64,000 bases of DNA, taken from Bradyrhizobium murdochi. Lineage in GTDB: Bacteria; Pseudomonadota; Alphaproteobacteria; Rhizobiales; Xanthobacteraceae. Shown here in pieces: positions 26,760-36,470 of the stretch (positions are counted from its first letter, which is position 1; the number at the start of each line of letters is the position of its first letter). The DNA lies in NCBI RefSeq assembly GCF_000472965.1, contig NZ_AXAU01000015.1:1-64000 (forward strand), read 5' to 3'. The notes beneath the pieces were generated by a model, which had not been told where the DNA came from, did no database searches, and was given only the letters and a program-made list of their open reading frames with translations. The position numbers and the translations under genes were made by a program.

Positions 26760-28661
26760 TCAGATGGTTACTTGGGTACCCACTTCCACGACCCGCCCGG
26801 TCGGGATCTGGAAGTAGTCGGTGGCATCGTTCGCCGACCGGCTCATCGCGATGAACATATGATCCTGCCAGAGCGGCATGCCCGACTGCGCCGAGGGCTT
26901 GAGCGACCGCCGCGACACGAAGAACGAGGTCGCCATGATGTCGAACTGCCAGCCGAGCTTGCGCGCGATCACCAGCGCCTTGGGCACGTTCGGGGATTCC
27001 ATGAAGCCGAACCGCAGCCGGACGGTAGAAAACTTCTCGCTGATGGTTTCCATCTTGACGCGCTCTGAAACGTCGACCCGCGGCGTTTGTGCGGTTTCGA
27101 TGGTCAAGATCACGTTGTGCTCGTGCAGCACCTTGTTGTGCTTGAGATTGTGCATCAGCGCGGTCGGCACAAAGCTCGGATCCGAGGTCAGAAACACCGC
27201 CGTGCCCTTGACGATGTGGGGCGGTCGCTTTTCCAGGCTCTTGATCAGGTCCATCAAGGGCACCTCGATGCGCCGCGTCTTGGCAGTCAGGATCGCGGCG
27301 CCGCGGCGCCAGGTCCAGATCATCACTGCGACCGCAGCGCCGAACAATAGCGGCACCCAGGCGCCTTCCAACAGCTTCAAGAGGTTTGCGGCAAAGAAGC
27401 TCATGTCTACGACAACGAAAGGCAGGATCACGGCCGCCGCGGTTGCGGCGCGCCAGTTCCACAACTTCCAGATCACGACAAAGCCCATGATGCCGTCGAC
27501 CACCATGGTCGTGGAGACGGCAATGCCATAGGCCGAGGCCAGACCGCTGGAGGTGCGGAACAGCAGCACCAGCAGCACGACCCCGATCAGCAGCATCCGG
27601 TTGACCCGCGGCAGGTAGATCTGGCCGGCATGGGTTTCGGAGGTGTAACGGACCTCGAAGCGCGGCAACAGACCGAGCTGCACCGCCTGGCGGATCAGGG
27701 AAAAGGCGCCCGTGATCACCGCCTGACTCGCGATCACGGTGGCGGCGGTCGCCAGCACCACGAGCGGGATCAACAACATCTCCGGGACCATCCGGTAGAA
27801 TGAGTTTTCGATCGCCGACGGATCGGACAAGACCAACGCGCCCTGTCCGAAATAATTGATCAGCAACGACGGCAACACAAAAAAGAGCCATGCGGCCCGG
27901 ATCGGCTTGCGCCCGAAATGCCCGAGGTCGGCGTAAAGCGCTTCGCCGCCGGTCACCGCCAGAAACACCAGGCCCATCGTCACCAGACCGATGACGCCAT
28001 GGGACAGCATGAACTGGATCCCATACCAGGGATTGATCGCGTAGAGCACCGTGGGATCGTCAGAGATATGGACGAGGCCCATCACCGCCAGCGTCAAGAA
28101 CCAGACCACCGTGACCGGCCCGAAGGCCGAGGCGACGCGCGCGGTGCCGCTGCTCTGCACCGAGAACAGCACGACGAGGATGAAGATCGTCAGCGGCACC
28201 ACATAATGTTCGAGCGCGGGCGTGACCAGCTTGAGACCTTCGACTGCCGACAAAACCGAAATCGCCGGCGTGATCATGGAATCCCCGATGAACATCGACG
28301 CGCCGACCACGCCGAGCGCCAATAGCGGCCAGCTCCGCCGGCCCAGCGCCCGCTGACCCAACGCCATCAGGGACAGCGTACCGCCCTCCCCATTGTTGTC
28401 GGCGCGCAACAACAGCAGCACATATTTAGCTGTCACCACGATCAACAGTGACCACAGAATCAGCGAGAGCACGCCAAGTACAATGATGCGCGATACCGGC
28501 TGGCCTTCGGCCGCGTGTGTGGCAGCCTCGCGGAACGCATACAGTGGAGAGGTGCCGATATCGCCGAACACCACGCCGATACTGCCCAGCGTCAGGGCCC
28601 AAAAGCCGGAGGTGGCATGCCCATCATGGGCTGCTTCGGTAGATGTGACGCTGACAGTCAT
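26760..28661 (-). CDS. kup: KUP-family potassium transporter (copy 2)
   Basis: This 633-residue paralogue of the adjacent potassium transporter has the same layout and motifs: [20 protein letters not shown] at ~26-45, [17 protein letters not shown], and [17 protein letters not shown]. The GDxxxTPA block differs at several positions between copies (AVL against SMI), and the N-terminal tails are unrelated, so the copies have diverged. Both are full length with no break. A tandem kup pair in rhizobia often serves growth at low osmolarity or low pH. Confidence 0.93.
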   Translation of the reverse strand: MTVSVTSTEAAHDGHATSGFWALTLGSIGVVFGDIGTSPLYAFREAATHAAEGQPVSRIIVLGVLSLILWSLLIVVTAKYVLLLLRADNNGEGGTLSLMALGQRALGRRSWPLLALGVVGASMFIGDSMITPAISVLSAVEGLKLVTPALEHYVVPLTIFILVVLFSVQSSGTARVASAFGPVTVVWFLTLAVMGLVHISDDPTVLYAINPWYGIQFMLSHGVIGLVTMGLVFLAVTGGEALYADLGHFGRKPIRAAWLFFVLPSLLINYFGQGALVLSDPSAIENSFYRMVPEMLLIPLVVLATAATVIASQAVITGAFSLIRQAVQLGLLPRFEVRYTSETHAGQIYLPRVNRMLLIGVVLLVLLFRTSSGLASAYGIAVSTTMVVDGIMGFVVIWKLWNWRAATAAAVILPFVVVDMSFFAANLLKLLEGAWVPLLFGAAVAVMIWTWRRGAAILTAKTRRIEVPLMDLIKSLEKRPPHIVKGTAVFLTSDPSFVPTALMHNLKHNKVLHEHNVILTIETAQTPRVDVSERVKMETISEKFSTVRLRFGFMESPNVPKALVIARKLGWQFDIMATSFFVSRRSLKPSAQSGMPLWQDHMFIAMSRSANDATDYFQIPTGRVVEVGTQVTI

Positions 28662-28819
28662 GATGGAGAAGGAACGTTCTCGTCGTTGAATTGATCCGCG
28701 CGGCTATCGGCGCTTCCGCGTTGCCTGTCAATCATCGCGCGACCATAGCACCACGCGCGATGCGCGACTGGCACAAAGTAGCCACAGCGCGACGCTGGTA
28801 TTATGGTAGTCGAACCGAA

Positions 28820-29647
28820 TTACGGCTTCAGGTTAGGCGGAAGCGGTGGATTTTCGCGCATCAACGTGATGGTAACGCGACGGTTTGCCGGCAGCGTCGG
28901 ATCGTCGGGAAACAGCGGCTGGCTGTCGGCCTTGCCGCCGACGGCGTAGATGTGGGATGCGGGCAGCCCTTCGCGTTCGAGGATCTGGCGCACGGCGTTG
29001 GCACGGTCCGCCGACAGATCGAAGGCGCCATATTCGCCGCGTGACGGCAGGAAGCCGGCAGAGGTGTGGCCGACAATGTTGAGCCGCAGCGGTGTCGCCT
29101 TCAGCGGCACAGCCAGTTTCTGAATCAGCCGGCGGGTGCGGTCGTACGGCACTTTGGAGCCGTCGGCGAACATCGAGCGGCCATCCTGGTCGACGATTTC
29201 CAGATTGAGCCCCTCTTTGGTTTCCTCGAACATGATGTTCTTGGACATCTCGGTCAGTTCCGGCATGTCCTGCAGCGCCTGGCGCAACGAGGCCGCAGCG
29301 AGCGCGAACTCGCGATCGACCTTCAATCGGGCTCCGTTTTCGCGCTGACGGTCCTTGTCGTCGGGCGTCGGGGTATTGGAGGCATCCTCGGGCGGAATAT
29401 GCTCGACATTCTTCAGCTTCGGCCGCGTCGGCAGGCCGTCGGATTCGACGATTCCCGAATGCCGGGACTCGGTCTGCACACCAAATGCCTCGCGCATCGA
29501 GCCGGCGACGATCTTGAGCTTTTGCTGGTCCTGGCTGGAGAACGCAACCAGCATCACGAAGAATGACAGCAACAACGCCATCAGATCGGCGAACGTCACG
29601 AACCAGCCGTGACCGCCATGCGCCTCTTCGCGTTTTTTCTTGGCCAT
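28820..29647 (-). CDS. motB: Flagellar motor stator protein MotB
   Basis: This 275-residue protein has one N-terminal membrane span with the proton-carrying aspartate: TFADLMALLLSFFVMLVAF, Asp21. A plug/linker region rich in charged residues (~60-120) follows, then an OmpA-like peptidoglycan-binding domain from ~150 to 265 with VGHTSAGF and LSADRANAVRQIL. The pair with MotA forms the stator; MotA lies 33 bases upstream in the same operon. No other flagellar genes are present in the window, so motAB is isolated here. ATG at 29647. Confidence 0.9.
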   Translation of the reverse strand: MAKKKREEAHGGHGWFVTFADLMALLLSFFVMLVAFSSQDQQKLKIVAGSMREAFGVQTESRHSGIVESDGLPTRPKLKNVEHIPPEDASNTPTPDDKDRQRENGARLKVDREFALAAASLRQALQDMPELTEMSKNIMFEETKEGLNLEIVDQDGRSMFADGSKVPYDRTRRLIQKLAVPLKATPLRLNIVGHTSAGFLPSRGEYGAFDLSADRANAVRQILEREGLPASHIYAVGGKADSQPLFPDDPTLPANRRVTITLMRENPPLPPNLKP

Positions 29648-29680
29648 GCTTTATGTCCGCGCCTTGATGCTATCAGCCGA

Positions 29681-30454
29681 TCAGGCCGGAACCAGTTCGC
29701 CTTCCTCGTGGCGGTGCTTCTCGGGCAAATAGGCCAACAGCATTTCACGCACCAAGGCCGGGCTCTTGGAATCGCGGATCATCAGGATGCCGTCGATGAT
29801 CAGCGTGCGATTGGTTTCCTCGTCGATCAGCTTGCCATGCAGCTTGTCGGCGATCGGCAGGCAGATCAGGTTCGCAACGACCGCACCGTAAAGCGTGGCC
29901 AGCAAGGCCACCGCCATGAACGGTCCGAGCTTCGAGGGATCCGACATGTTCGAGAACATCTGCACCATGCCGAGCAGCGTGCCGATCATGCCGAACGCCG
30001 GCGCGCAGTCGCCGATCGCCCGATAGATCTTCGAACCTTCGTTCAGGTGCATCAGAAAATTGTCGCGATCGCGCTCCATGTTGTCGCGGATGAATTCGAG
30101 GTCGTAGCCGTCGGCGACATAGCGGATGCCCTTGGCGAGAAACGGCTCGTCGGTCTCTACCTTTTCCAGTCCGACCGGGCCCTGCTTGCGGGCGATTTCG
30201 GCGATGCGCGCCAGTTCGTCGACCAGGTCGCGCGCCGAAAGACGGCTCATGGTGAAGGCGAATTTCGCGCCGAGCGGCATGCCGTGCAGGATCGCGCTGA
30301 GCGGAAAGCGGATCATGGTGGCGGCGAACGAACCGCCGAAGATGATGATGACGGCGTGGATGTCGTAGAACATCCGGAAATCACCACCCATCAGGATCAG
30401 CGTCGCCAGCACGATTGCACCGGCTGTCAGGCCAACGAGCGTGGTGATATCCAT
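29681..30454 (-). CDS. motA: Flagellar motor stator protein MotA
   Basis: This 257-residue inner-membrane protein of the MotA/TolQ/ExbB family has four spans, a large cytoplasmic loop (~70-150) with charged residues that contact the rotor, and the conserved block APAFGMIGTLLGMVQMFSN in the third span. The tail ALLATLYGAVVANLICLPIA forms the fourth span. The sequence is closer to the PomA-like short form than to the long enteric MotA. ATG at 30454 is chosen because GGAG lies six bases upstream; an in-frame TTG at 30466 is less likely. Confidence 0.9.
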   Translation of the reverse strand: MDITTLVGLTAGAIVLATLILMGGDFRMFYDIHAVIIIFGGSFAATMIRFPLSAILHGMPLGAKFAFTMSRLSARDLVDELARIAEIARKQGPVGLEKVETDEPFLAKGIRYVADGYDLEFIRDNMERDRDNFLMHLNEGSKIYRAIGDCAPAFGMIGTLLGMVQMFSNMSDPSKLGPFMAVALLATLYGAVVANLICLPIADKLHGKLIDEETNRTLIIDGILMIRDSKSPALVREMLLAYLPEKHRHEEGELVPA

Positions 30455-30805
30455 TCTGAACTCCAACGCGTACGCGAACTACCGGCCATCCTGACCGGTC
30501 GCGCGCTCCATTCGGAGCTGGCGCAGAGGAACCCTACGACCGCGCAATTAAAGAGCCGTAAAGGTTAAACTCGAACGGGGATCGTAAAAATGCGGGACGG
30601 CGGCCTGCGCAATCTCAAGGATTCGCTAACCATAGTGCGCCGGCAGGTTTCGCCCTCGTCATTGCGAGCCACCCGGTCGGCGCAAAGCGCCGCCGGATGA
30701 CGGGCTCCGCGAAGCAATCCATAGCGCTACGAGCGGATGGATGGATTGCTTCGTCGCTTCGCTCCTCGCAATGACGGGGTTAGGTCAATCGTCCGCGGTT
30801 GGCTG
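30455..30805. other. Intergenic region left of motA containing a large inverted repeat
   Basis: This stretch of 351 bases separates motA's 5' side from the tctC remnant. It contains the motA promoter region and the palindromic repeat at 30657-30776. I see no gene in the remainder. Confidence 0.5.
30657..30776. repeat. Palindromic intergenic repeat, type D
   Basis: This is a nested inverted repeat. Outer arms are CGTCATTGCGAGC (30657-30669) and GCTCCTCGCAATGACG (30761-30776). Inner arms are CGAAGCAATCCAT (about 30710-30722) and ATGGATTGCTTCG (30741-30753). Elements with this outer sequence are widespread in Bradyrhizobium and related genomes. It lies between the 5' end of motA and the 3' end of the tctC remnant. 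Confidence 0.8.
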
Positions 30806-31054
30806 CTACTGTGCCTGGGTGCCGATGCCGGTTGACTTGATGATAGGCCACCATTTTTCGATCTCGGCCTTCTGGAAGGCGGCCAATGCTTCCGGCGTCT
30901 GCTGCGCGCGCGGCGCGACGTCGAGGCCGAGTTCAGTAAAGCGCTTCTGGATCGCCGGGTCGGCCAGCGCCTCCCGCGAGGGATAGGTTTGTGCCTGCAC
31001 GGCTGGGACACCGAGAAGGAACGCTAATGACAGTGCCGCCCAGAACCGTCTCAT
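30806..31054 (-). pseudogene. tctC-type binding protein remnant with in-frame internal deletion
   Basis: This 82-codon frame joins the N-terminus of a TctC/Bug protein (signal peptide WAALSLAFLLGVPAVQA, then QTYPSR) directly to the family's C-terminal end (ALADPAIQKRFTELGLDVAP, then FQKAEIEKWWPIIKSTGI). The usual length is ~320 residues, so about 240 residues of the binding lobe are missing without loss of frame. A good ribosome site (GAGGGGGAG) and intact start and stop remain, so a small exported peptide could still be made. It lies 38 bases downstream of the RraA-like gene. The call as a pseudogene is based on absence of the ligand loops; no frameshift is present. Confidence 0.75.
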
Positions 31055-31092
31055 AGCGCTCCCCCTCGCCCGTTTGTTAGATCCGAGTTTCG

Positions 31093-31812
31093 TCAGTGAA
31101 TCTCCGCCGAGCGCTTCAGCGCCTCTTTCAGTTTTTCCAGCGTAAAATCCGGGCTGCGCGCGATCTCCAGGATCGGCGTCTCGCGCCGGCCGCAGAGTTC
31201 GGCGGCCTCCGGAATCTTTGCGGCGATGTCGACGGGGATCACGATGGCGCCGTGCTGGTCGGCGTGGATGAGATCGTCCGAATGCACCGTCATGCCGGCG
31301 ACGCGCACCTCACCGCCCCAATGTTCGGCATGGACCCAGGCATGCGACGGTCCGATCGAACCGGCCAAGGCCTGGAAGCCCGGCGCCCATTGCGGGATGT
31401 CGCGGATCGAGCCGTCGGTGATGACGCCGAGGCAGCCGAGCGCCTTGTGCACGTTGCTCTGCACCTCGCCCCAGAACGCACCATAGCCGACATCGGCGCC
31501 GTCGATATCCTGGATCACGGTGATGCGCGGGCCGAAGCCGGTGCCGACATATTCGTAATAGGCGATGCGGCGCTTCGCCTGCTCATCGGCCGGAAGCGTG
31601 GATTTGAGCACCGAGCGGATCGTCACTGTGCGGGCGTAGCCGACCATCGGCGGCAGGTCGGGGAACGGACAGACCAGCGGCTTGGTGGTGTAGCCGATCA
31701 GGCGGCGCTCTGGCGCCACGATCTCCATCGCATTGCAGATCGTCGGGGTGTCGTAGCGCGCCAGCGCCTCGAGGACGGAAGCAGGCAGCGGGGCGGTAAC
31801 GGCTTTGTTCAC
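31093..31812 (-). CDS. RraA-like / HMG aldolase-family protein
   Basis: This 239-residue protein belongs to the RraA/menaquinone methyltransferase-like fold, which includes 4-hydroxy-4-methyl-2-oxoglutarate and 4-carboxy-4-hydroxy-2-oxoadipate aldolases. The active-site pattern is visible: the glycine-rich loop before AFWGEVQSN, and GVITDGSIRDI, which has the conserved Arg-Asp pair that positions metal and substrate. TVHSDDLIHADQHGAIVIP is the conserved C-terminal block. These residues favour a metal-dependent aldolase/decarboxylase over the regulatory RraA of Escherichia coli. The start is GTG at 31812 with AGGAGAG upstream. It is followed by the tctC remnant, suggesting that a carboxylate uptake/cleavage operon once existed. 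Confidence 0.85.
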   Translation of the reverse strand: MNKAVTAPLPASVLEALARYDTPTICNAMEIVAPERRLIGYTTKPLVCPFPDLPPMVGYARTVTIRSVLKSTLPADEQAKRRIAYYEYVGTGFGPRITVIQDIDGADVGYGAFWGEVQSNVHKALGCLGVITDGSIRDIPQWAPGFQALAGSIGPSHAWVHAEHWGGEVRVAGMTVHSDDLIHADQHGAIVIPVDIAAKIPEAAELCGRRETPILEIARSPDFTLEKLKEALKRSAEIH

Positions 31813-31941
31813 GGCGTTCTCTCCTGATTTTTCGGCCCGGCTCTTTGAGGCCGTATGTCACTAGGCCCTATAGCCGAGATTGGGGGAGAACCCAACTCGG
31901 CTGCCGCTCATGGCAGCCATATCGGAGAGTGGCGAGGACGC

Positions 31942-32880
31942 TCAGTTCAGCCTCGCCGGCCGTTCGTCCTCGGTGTCGCTGGGGGGCGGCGAGAATGTCG
32001 CCGGAGATGACGGCGCGGTTTCAGCCGTCGGAGCCGGCTGTGTGGCAAGGGCGGCGTTGCGCTCGTGGTCGCGATAGGATTTCCAGCCCCAGGGCAGGCT
32101 TACGAGGTAGAGCACCGAACCGATCGACAAGATGTGCCAGGGGTAGCCGATCAGAAGCGCGACGAAGAACACCACGGAGACGAAGACCGGCAGCACCATT
32201 TCCGGCGGCACGCGCATCTTCACCGTCTTGCCGGAAAATACCGGCAGCCGCGACACCATCAGGAACGCGATCAGCACCGTATAGGCCGCGGTCAGCATTG
32301 CCGGCGGCTTGGGGACGCCGAGAAACGCCAGATAGAACGGCAGCATCGCAAGGATCGCGCCGGCAGGCGCCGGCACGCCGGTGAAATAGTTCGCTGCAAA
32401 GGCAGGCTTGTTCGGATCGTCGATACTGGCGTTGAAGCGCGCAAGCCGCAGCCCACCCGCGATCGCAAACACCATCGCCGCGATCCAGCCGCCGTTGTTC
32501 AACTCCTGGAGCTGCCAGAAATACAGCATCAGGCCGGGCGCGACGCCGAAATTGACGAAATCCGCCAGGCTGTCGAGCTCGGCGCCGAATTTCGACTGGC
32601 CCTTGATCATGCGCGCCACGCGCCCGTCGACCCCGTCAAGCACCGCCGCGAATACGATCGCTGCGACGGCAAGCTCCATCCGCCCTTCGATCGACAGGCG
32701 GATCGCCGTCAGCCCGGCGCAGATCGCGAGCAAGGTGATGACGTTGGGCACCAGCATCCGCACCGGGATCGGGCGAAACCGGCGGCGGCGCAATTCAGGG
32801 TATTTGGGGTCCGGGATCAGCATGCCAGCCATTATATAGCAAGCGCCGGACCAGTTTGCCATTGGCAGCCGCCTAGCCAT
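31942..32880 (-). CDS. pssA: CDP-diacylglycerol-serine O-phosphatidyltransferase
   Basis: This 312-residue integral membrane enzyme makes phosphatidylserine from CDP-diacylglycerol and serine. The CDP-alcohol phosphotransferase motif is complete: Asp82-x-x-Asp85-Gly86-x-x-Ala89-Arg90, Gly99, Asp103, Asp107 (LDGVDGRVAR, then GAELDSLAD). About eight hydrophobic segments are seen. The C-terminal tail is Pro/Ser/Ala-rich and hydrophilic. It follows psd, 17 bases away, in the usual psd-pssA order. The start is uncertain: ATG at 32880 gives the full frame, ATG at 32862 has a better AGGCGG site, and ATG at 32823 also fits the family's length. Confidence 0.9.
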   Translation of the reverse strand: MARRLPMANWSGACYIMAGMLIPDPKYPELRRRRFRPIPVRMLVPNVITLLAICAGLTAIRLSIEGRMELAVAAIVFAAVLDGVDGRVARMIKGQSKFGAELDSLADFVNFGVAPGLMLYFWQLQELNNGGWIAAMVFAIAGGLRLARFNASIDDPNKPAFAANYFTGVPAPAGAILAMLPFYLAFLGVPKPPAMLTAAYTVLIAFLMVSRLPVFSGKTVKMRVPPEMVLPVFVSVVFFVALLIGYPWHILSIGSVLYLVSLPWGWKSYRDHERNAALATQPAPTAETAPSSPATFSPPPSDTEDERPARLN

Positions 32881-32897
32881 TTAGGCGCCGAAGGTAG

Positions 32898-33596
32898 TTA
32901 ATCAGCGCGAAAAGTCCGGCCCTGCTCGGTCGAACCGAAATCGGCCAAAATCGTTTCGCCGGCAATCGCCGTCTGGCCTTCCGAAACCAGCGATCTCGTG
33001 CCTTCGGGCAGATAGACGTCCAGACGTGAGCCGAAACGGATCAGGCCGAATCGCTCGCCGGCGCCGATGGACTGGCCTTCGCGCACGAATGAGACAATCC
33101 GCCGCGCTACCAATCCGGCGATCTGAACCACGCCGATCCGGCCGTTCGTGGTCGAGATCACCAGCGAGTTGCGCTCATTGTCTTCGCTGGCCTTGTCGAG
33201 CTCGGCATTGATGAAGGTGCCGGGCCGGTAGGCGATACGGTCAATCCGGCCGGTCACCGGGCTGCGGTTCACGTGGCAGTTGAACACGCTCATGAAGATC
33301 GAAATGCGCGGCAGGGGCCGATCGCCGAGGCCGAGTTCGGCCGGCGGCAGCACCTGAGCAACCATCGAGACGCGGCCATCGGCCGGCGACACCACGATGC
33401 CATCGCGCACCGGCGTCACGCGGACGGGATCACGGAAAAACAGCGCGCACCAGACGGTCAGGATGGTGCCGATCCAACCCAGCGGCGTCCAGAGCCAGAA
33501 CAGGATCAGGCTGGCCAGCGCAAAGCCGCCGATGAACGGATAGCCCTCCGAGTGGATCGGTGGGATCTGCGCGCGGATGGAGTTCGCAATCGACAT
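32898..33596 (-). CDS. psd: Phosphatidylserine decarboxylase
   Basis: This 232-residue enzyme converts phosphatidylserine to phosphatidylethanolamine. It is the short (PSD-B-like) form found in alphaproteobacteria, with N-terminal hydrophobic segments at ~20-53. The self-cleavage site is Gly189-Ser190 in [11 protein letters not shown], the serine becoming the pyruvoyl cofactor. Conserved blocks SPADGRV and [12 protein letters not shown] are intact. It precedes pssA in one operon; the Atm1-like exporter gene lies upstream, 56 bases away, on the same strand. Confidence 0.93.
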   Translation of the reverse strand: MSIANSIRAQIPPIHSEGYPFIGGFALASLILFWLWTPLGWIGTILTVWCALFFRDPVRVTPVRDGIVVSPADGRVSMVAQVLPPAELGLGDRPLPRISIFMSVFNCHVNRSPVTGRIDRIAYRPGTFINAELDKASEDNERNSLVISTTNGRIGVVQIAGLVARRIVSFVREGQSIGAGERFGLIRFGSRLDVYLPEGTRSLVSEGQTAIAGETILADFGSTEQGRTFRAD

Positions 33597-33652
33597 TGAG
33601 GCTCACTGTTGTCTGGCCAGCTTCCTGCCTTTGAAATACCGGCGTATTTGGA

Positions 33653-35641
33653 TTATTCCGCGGCAGTTGCCAAGGGATCTTTGGATTTTGGCTGGTCAAC
33701 GGCCGGTTCATTGAGCGGATCATCGACCGGCGGCGGGGCGCGGTTCGGCGCTTCGTTGCCGTCGTCGATCTGCGCGAGCTTCTCCCGCGCCGCCTCGGCT
33801 TCACGCTGCCTATTCCACATGCTGGCATAAAGCCCGCCGGCTGCCAAAAGCCTGACGTGGGTGCCGCGCTCGGCGATGCGCCCTTGATCCAGCACGATAA
33901 TTTCATCGGCGCCAACGATCGTCGACAGCCGGTGCGCAATCACCAGCGAGGTGCGGCCGCGCGAGACGCGCTCCAGCGCTTCCTGGATTTCATGCTCGGT
34001 GTGGCTGTCGAGCGCGGAAGTCGCCTCATCGAGCACCAGGATCGGCGGCGCCTTCAAGACCGTGCGCGCGATCGCCACGCGCTGCTTCTCGCCGCCCGAC
34101 AGTTTCAGGCCGCGTTCGCCGACCTGGGTTTCGTAGCCCTTGGGCGAGTTGCGAATGAAGCTGTCGATCTGCGCCAGTTGCGCCGCCTCTTCCACCTCGG
34201 CATCGCCGGCGTCCCAGCGGCCGTAGCGGATGTTGTAGCGGATGGTGTCGTTGAACAGCACGGTATCCTGCGGCACCATGCCGATGGAGGCGCGCAGGCT
34301 TGCCTGCGTGACGTTCCTGATATCCTGGCCATCGATCAGGATTTTGCCGCTGGAGACGTCGTAGAGACGGAACAGCAACCGCGAAATCGTCGACTTGCCG
34401 GCGCCGGAGGGGCCGACGATCGCGACCGTCTTGCCGGCGGGGACCTCGAAGCTGAGGCCTTTGAGGATCGGCCGCTCCGGATCATAGGCAAAGCGCACGT
34501 CCTCGAAGCGCACCCTTCCTGCGCTGACCACGAGCGGCGCGGCGCCGGGGATGTCCTTGATCTCCGGATTGCGCGACAGCACGTTGAACATCTTCTCGAT
34601 GTCGATGATCGCCTGCTTGATCTCGCGATAGACCATGCCCATGAAGTTCAGGGGCTGGTAGAGCTGGATCATCATGGCGTTGACCATGACGAAATCGCCG
34701 ACCGTGTTGGTGCCGTTGCGCACGCCGAGCGCACACATCAGCATGGTCGCGGTGAGGCCCATGGTGAAGATGACCGCCTGCCCGGTGTTGAGCACCGCGA
34801 GCGAGGTATAGGTCTTGACGCTGTTGTGCTCGTAGCGCTCCATCGAACGGTCGTAGCGTTCGGCCTCGCGCGTCTCGGCGCTAAAATACTTCACCGTCTC
34901 GTAGTTGAGCAGCGAGTCGATCGCCTTGGTATTCGCTTCGGTGTCGGAATCGTTCATCTTGCGACGAATTCCGATCCGCCATTCGGTCGCGATGTAGGTG
35001 TAATACATGTAGATCACGACCGTGATCGCGGTGACCAGCACATAGCGCCAGTCGAACTGCCACAGCAGCACCGCCATCAGGAGCGAGACCTCGACAATGG
35101 TCGGGATGAGCTGCAGGATCACCATCCGCACGATCACCTCGATGCCGGTGCGGCCGCGCTCCAGGACGCGCGTCAGGCCGCCGGTCTTGCGCTCCAGATG
35201 AAAGCGCAGCGACAATTCGTGCATGTGAACGAAGGTGATGTAGGCGAGTTTGCGCACCGCATGCATTGCGACGCGGGCGAAGATGCCGTCGCGAAACTGC
35301 GTCAGCACCGCCATCAGCACCCGCACCGCGCCGTAGCTTGCGGTCATCAGCAGTGGCGAGGCGATCAGCCACAGCATCCAGTTCGAGGCCTCGACCGGCG
35401 CCGTGCCCATGCCGTTGAGCGCATCGATCGCCCATTTGAAGGTGAACGGCACCGTCAGCGTCGCGAGCTTCGCGAGCAAGAGCAGCACCATCGACCAGAC
35501 CACGCGCATTTTCAGGTCGGCGCGGTCGCCGGGCCAGATATAGGGCCACAGGTGAACCAGCGTCCCGATCAGGGTCGCCTTTTCGGCAGCGTTGTCGGCC
35601 GGCAGTTGGGCGATATCGGTGTGCGAATCAGAATCAGCCAT
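33653..35641 (-). CDS. Atm1-type ABC exporter (permease-ATPase fusion)
   Basis: This 662-residue half-transporter has an N-terminal six-span domain (~25-330) and a C-terminal ATPase. Walker A is GPSGAGKST, the signature is LSGGEKQRVAIAR, Walker B is ILVLDEATSALD, and the switch His is in VIAHRLST. The membrane domain resembles Atm1/HMT1 exporters, which move glutathione-linked sulfur or metal conjugates, and it has the characteristic ETVKYF sequence in the coupling region. The C-terminal ~50 residues are Glu/Pro-rich. ATG at 35641 is chosen; a GTG ten codons upstream (35671) is the alternative. The gene lies upstream of psd but need not share its role. Confidence 0.88.
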   Translation of the reverse strand: MADSDSHTDIAQLPADNAAEKATLIGTLVHLWPYIWPGDRADLKMRVVWSMVLLLLAKLATLTVPFTFKWAIDALNGMGTAPVEASNWMLWLIASPLLMTASYGAVRVLMAVLTQFRDGIFARVAMHAVRKLAYITFVHMHELSLRFHLERKTGGLTRVLERGRTGIEVIVRMVILQLIPTIVEVSLLMAVLLWQFDWRYVLVTAITVVIYMYYTYIATEWRIGIRRKMNDSDTEANTKAIDSLLNYETVKYFSAETREAERYDRSMERYEHNSVKTYTSLAVLNTGQAVIFTMGLTATMLMCALGVRNGTNTVGDFVMVNAMMIQLYQPLNFMGMVYREIKQAIIDIEKMFNVLSRNPEIKDIPGAAPLVVSAGRVRFEDVRFAYDPERPILKGLSFEVPAGKTVAIVGPSGAGKSTISRLLFRLYDVSSGKILIDGQDIRNVTQASLRASIGMVPQDTVLFNDTIRYNIRYGRWDAGDAEVEEAAQLAQIDSFIRNSPKGYETQVGERGLKLSGGEKQRVAIARTVLKAPPILVLDEATSALDSHTEHEIQEALERVSRGRTSLVIAHRLSTIVGADEIIVLDQGRIAERGTHVRLLAAGGLYASMWNRQREAEAAREKLAQIDDGNEAPNRAPPPVDDPLNEPAVDQPKSKDPLATAAE

Positions 35642-35832
35642 CGCTGTCGCGCCCAACGCAAGATGGCGCACCGACCGCCGTCAGATGGTTTCTGATGATC
35701 TGCATAGGCCCGTCATATAAAGCGTTTAACTCTCCCGTACAGCCTTGAAAGATAAATCTTTCCCCCGTTTGGTTTGATTTCGGGCCTATTTCTGCTGCAT
35801 CAGCGAAATCAATCAGACTTGAGGTTTCCTGG

Positions 35833-36459
35833 GTGCAGTGCCACATGGTCTTTATGGATCAAATCAAAACTGTCTGTGTCTATTGCGGCTCCGGCGCCGG
35901 CTCCAATCCCCGTTTTGTCGAAGCTGCCCAAGCCCTGGGAAAAACTTTTGCCGAGAACAGTATCCGCCTCGTCTATGGCGGCGGATCGGTCGGGCTGATG
36001 GGCGAGATCGCCAAGTCCACCCTGGATCATGGCGGCCTCGTCACCGGCATCATCCCGGATTTTTTGAAATCGCGTGAACTTGCGCTGTCGCGTGTCCAGG
36101 AGATGATCGTCACGCCCGACATGCACGAGCGCAAACGGCTGATGTTCGAACGCTCGGACGCCTTCGTGGCGCTGCCCGGTGGCATCGGCACGCTGGAGGA
36201 ACTGGTCGAGCAGATGACCTGGCAGCAACTCGGCCGCCACTCCAAGCCGGTGCTGCTCGCCAACATCGACGGCTTCTGGGAACCGCTGCTCTCGCTGCTC
36301 GCGCATATGCGCGCGACCGAATTTATCCGCCCGGCGTTCCCAATTGACGTGCTGATAGCCGACCGCGTGGAAGACATCCTGCCGCGCCTGAGTGCCCACG
36401 CCGCCCGTACGCCGGCGGCGACAAAGGAGCTTGCGCCGGAAGTGGCGCGGAGGCTTTAG
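35833..36459 (+). CDS. LOG-family nucleotide 5'-monophosphate phosphoribohydrolase (TIGR00730)
   Basis: This 208-residue Rossmann-fold enzyme of the lysine-decarboxylase-like LOG family hydrolyses nucleoside 5'-monophosphates to base and ribose 5-phosphate; relatives activate cytokinins. The family motif LPGGIGTLEELVE (PGGxGTxxE) is intact, as are VYCGSGAGSNP near the start and VYGGGSVGLMG. It is not a lysine decarboxylase, despite the older domain name. The start is GTG at 35833 with GAGG eight bases upstream; ATG at 35845 or 35854 is also possible. It is divergent from the Atm1-like gene. Confidence 0.88.
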   Translation: MQCHMVFMDQIKTVCVYCGSGAGSNPRFVEAAQALGKTFAENSIRLVYGGGSVGLMGEIAKSTLDHGGLVTGIIPDFLKSRELALSRVQEMIVTPDMHERKRLMFERSDAFVALPGGIGTLEELVEQMTWQQLGRHSKPVLLANIDGFWEPLLSLLAHMRATEFIRPAFPIDVLIADRVEDILPRLSAHAARTPAATKELAPEVARRL

Positions 36460-36470
36460 CCCTCCTCGGC

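Noticed and set aside
26656-27891. 411-codon frame overlapping kup copy 2 on the same strand
   Set aside because: Shifted-frame artefact of the kup gene; no start site or motif.
33857-35695. Long open frame of 612 codons antisense to the Atm1-like exporter gene
   Set aside because: It is a GC-rich shadow of the real gene: no ribosome site, no signal or motif, and extreme His/Asp/Arg/Gly content.
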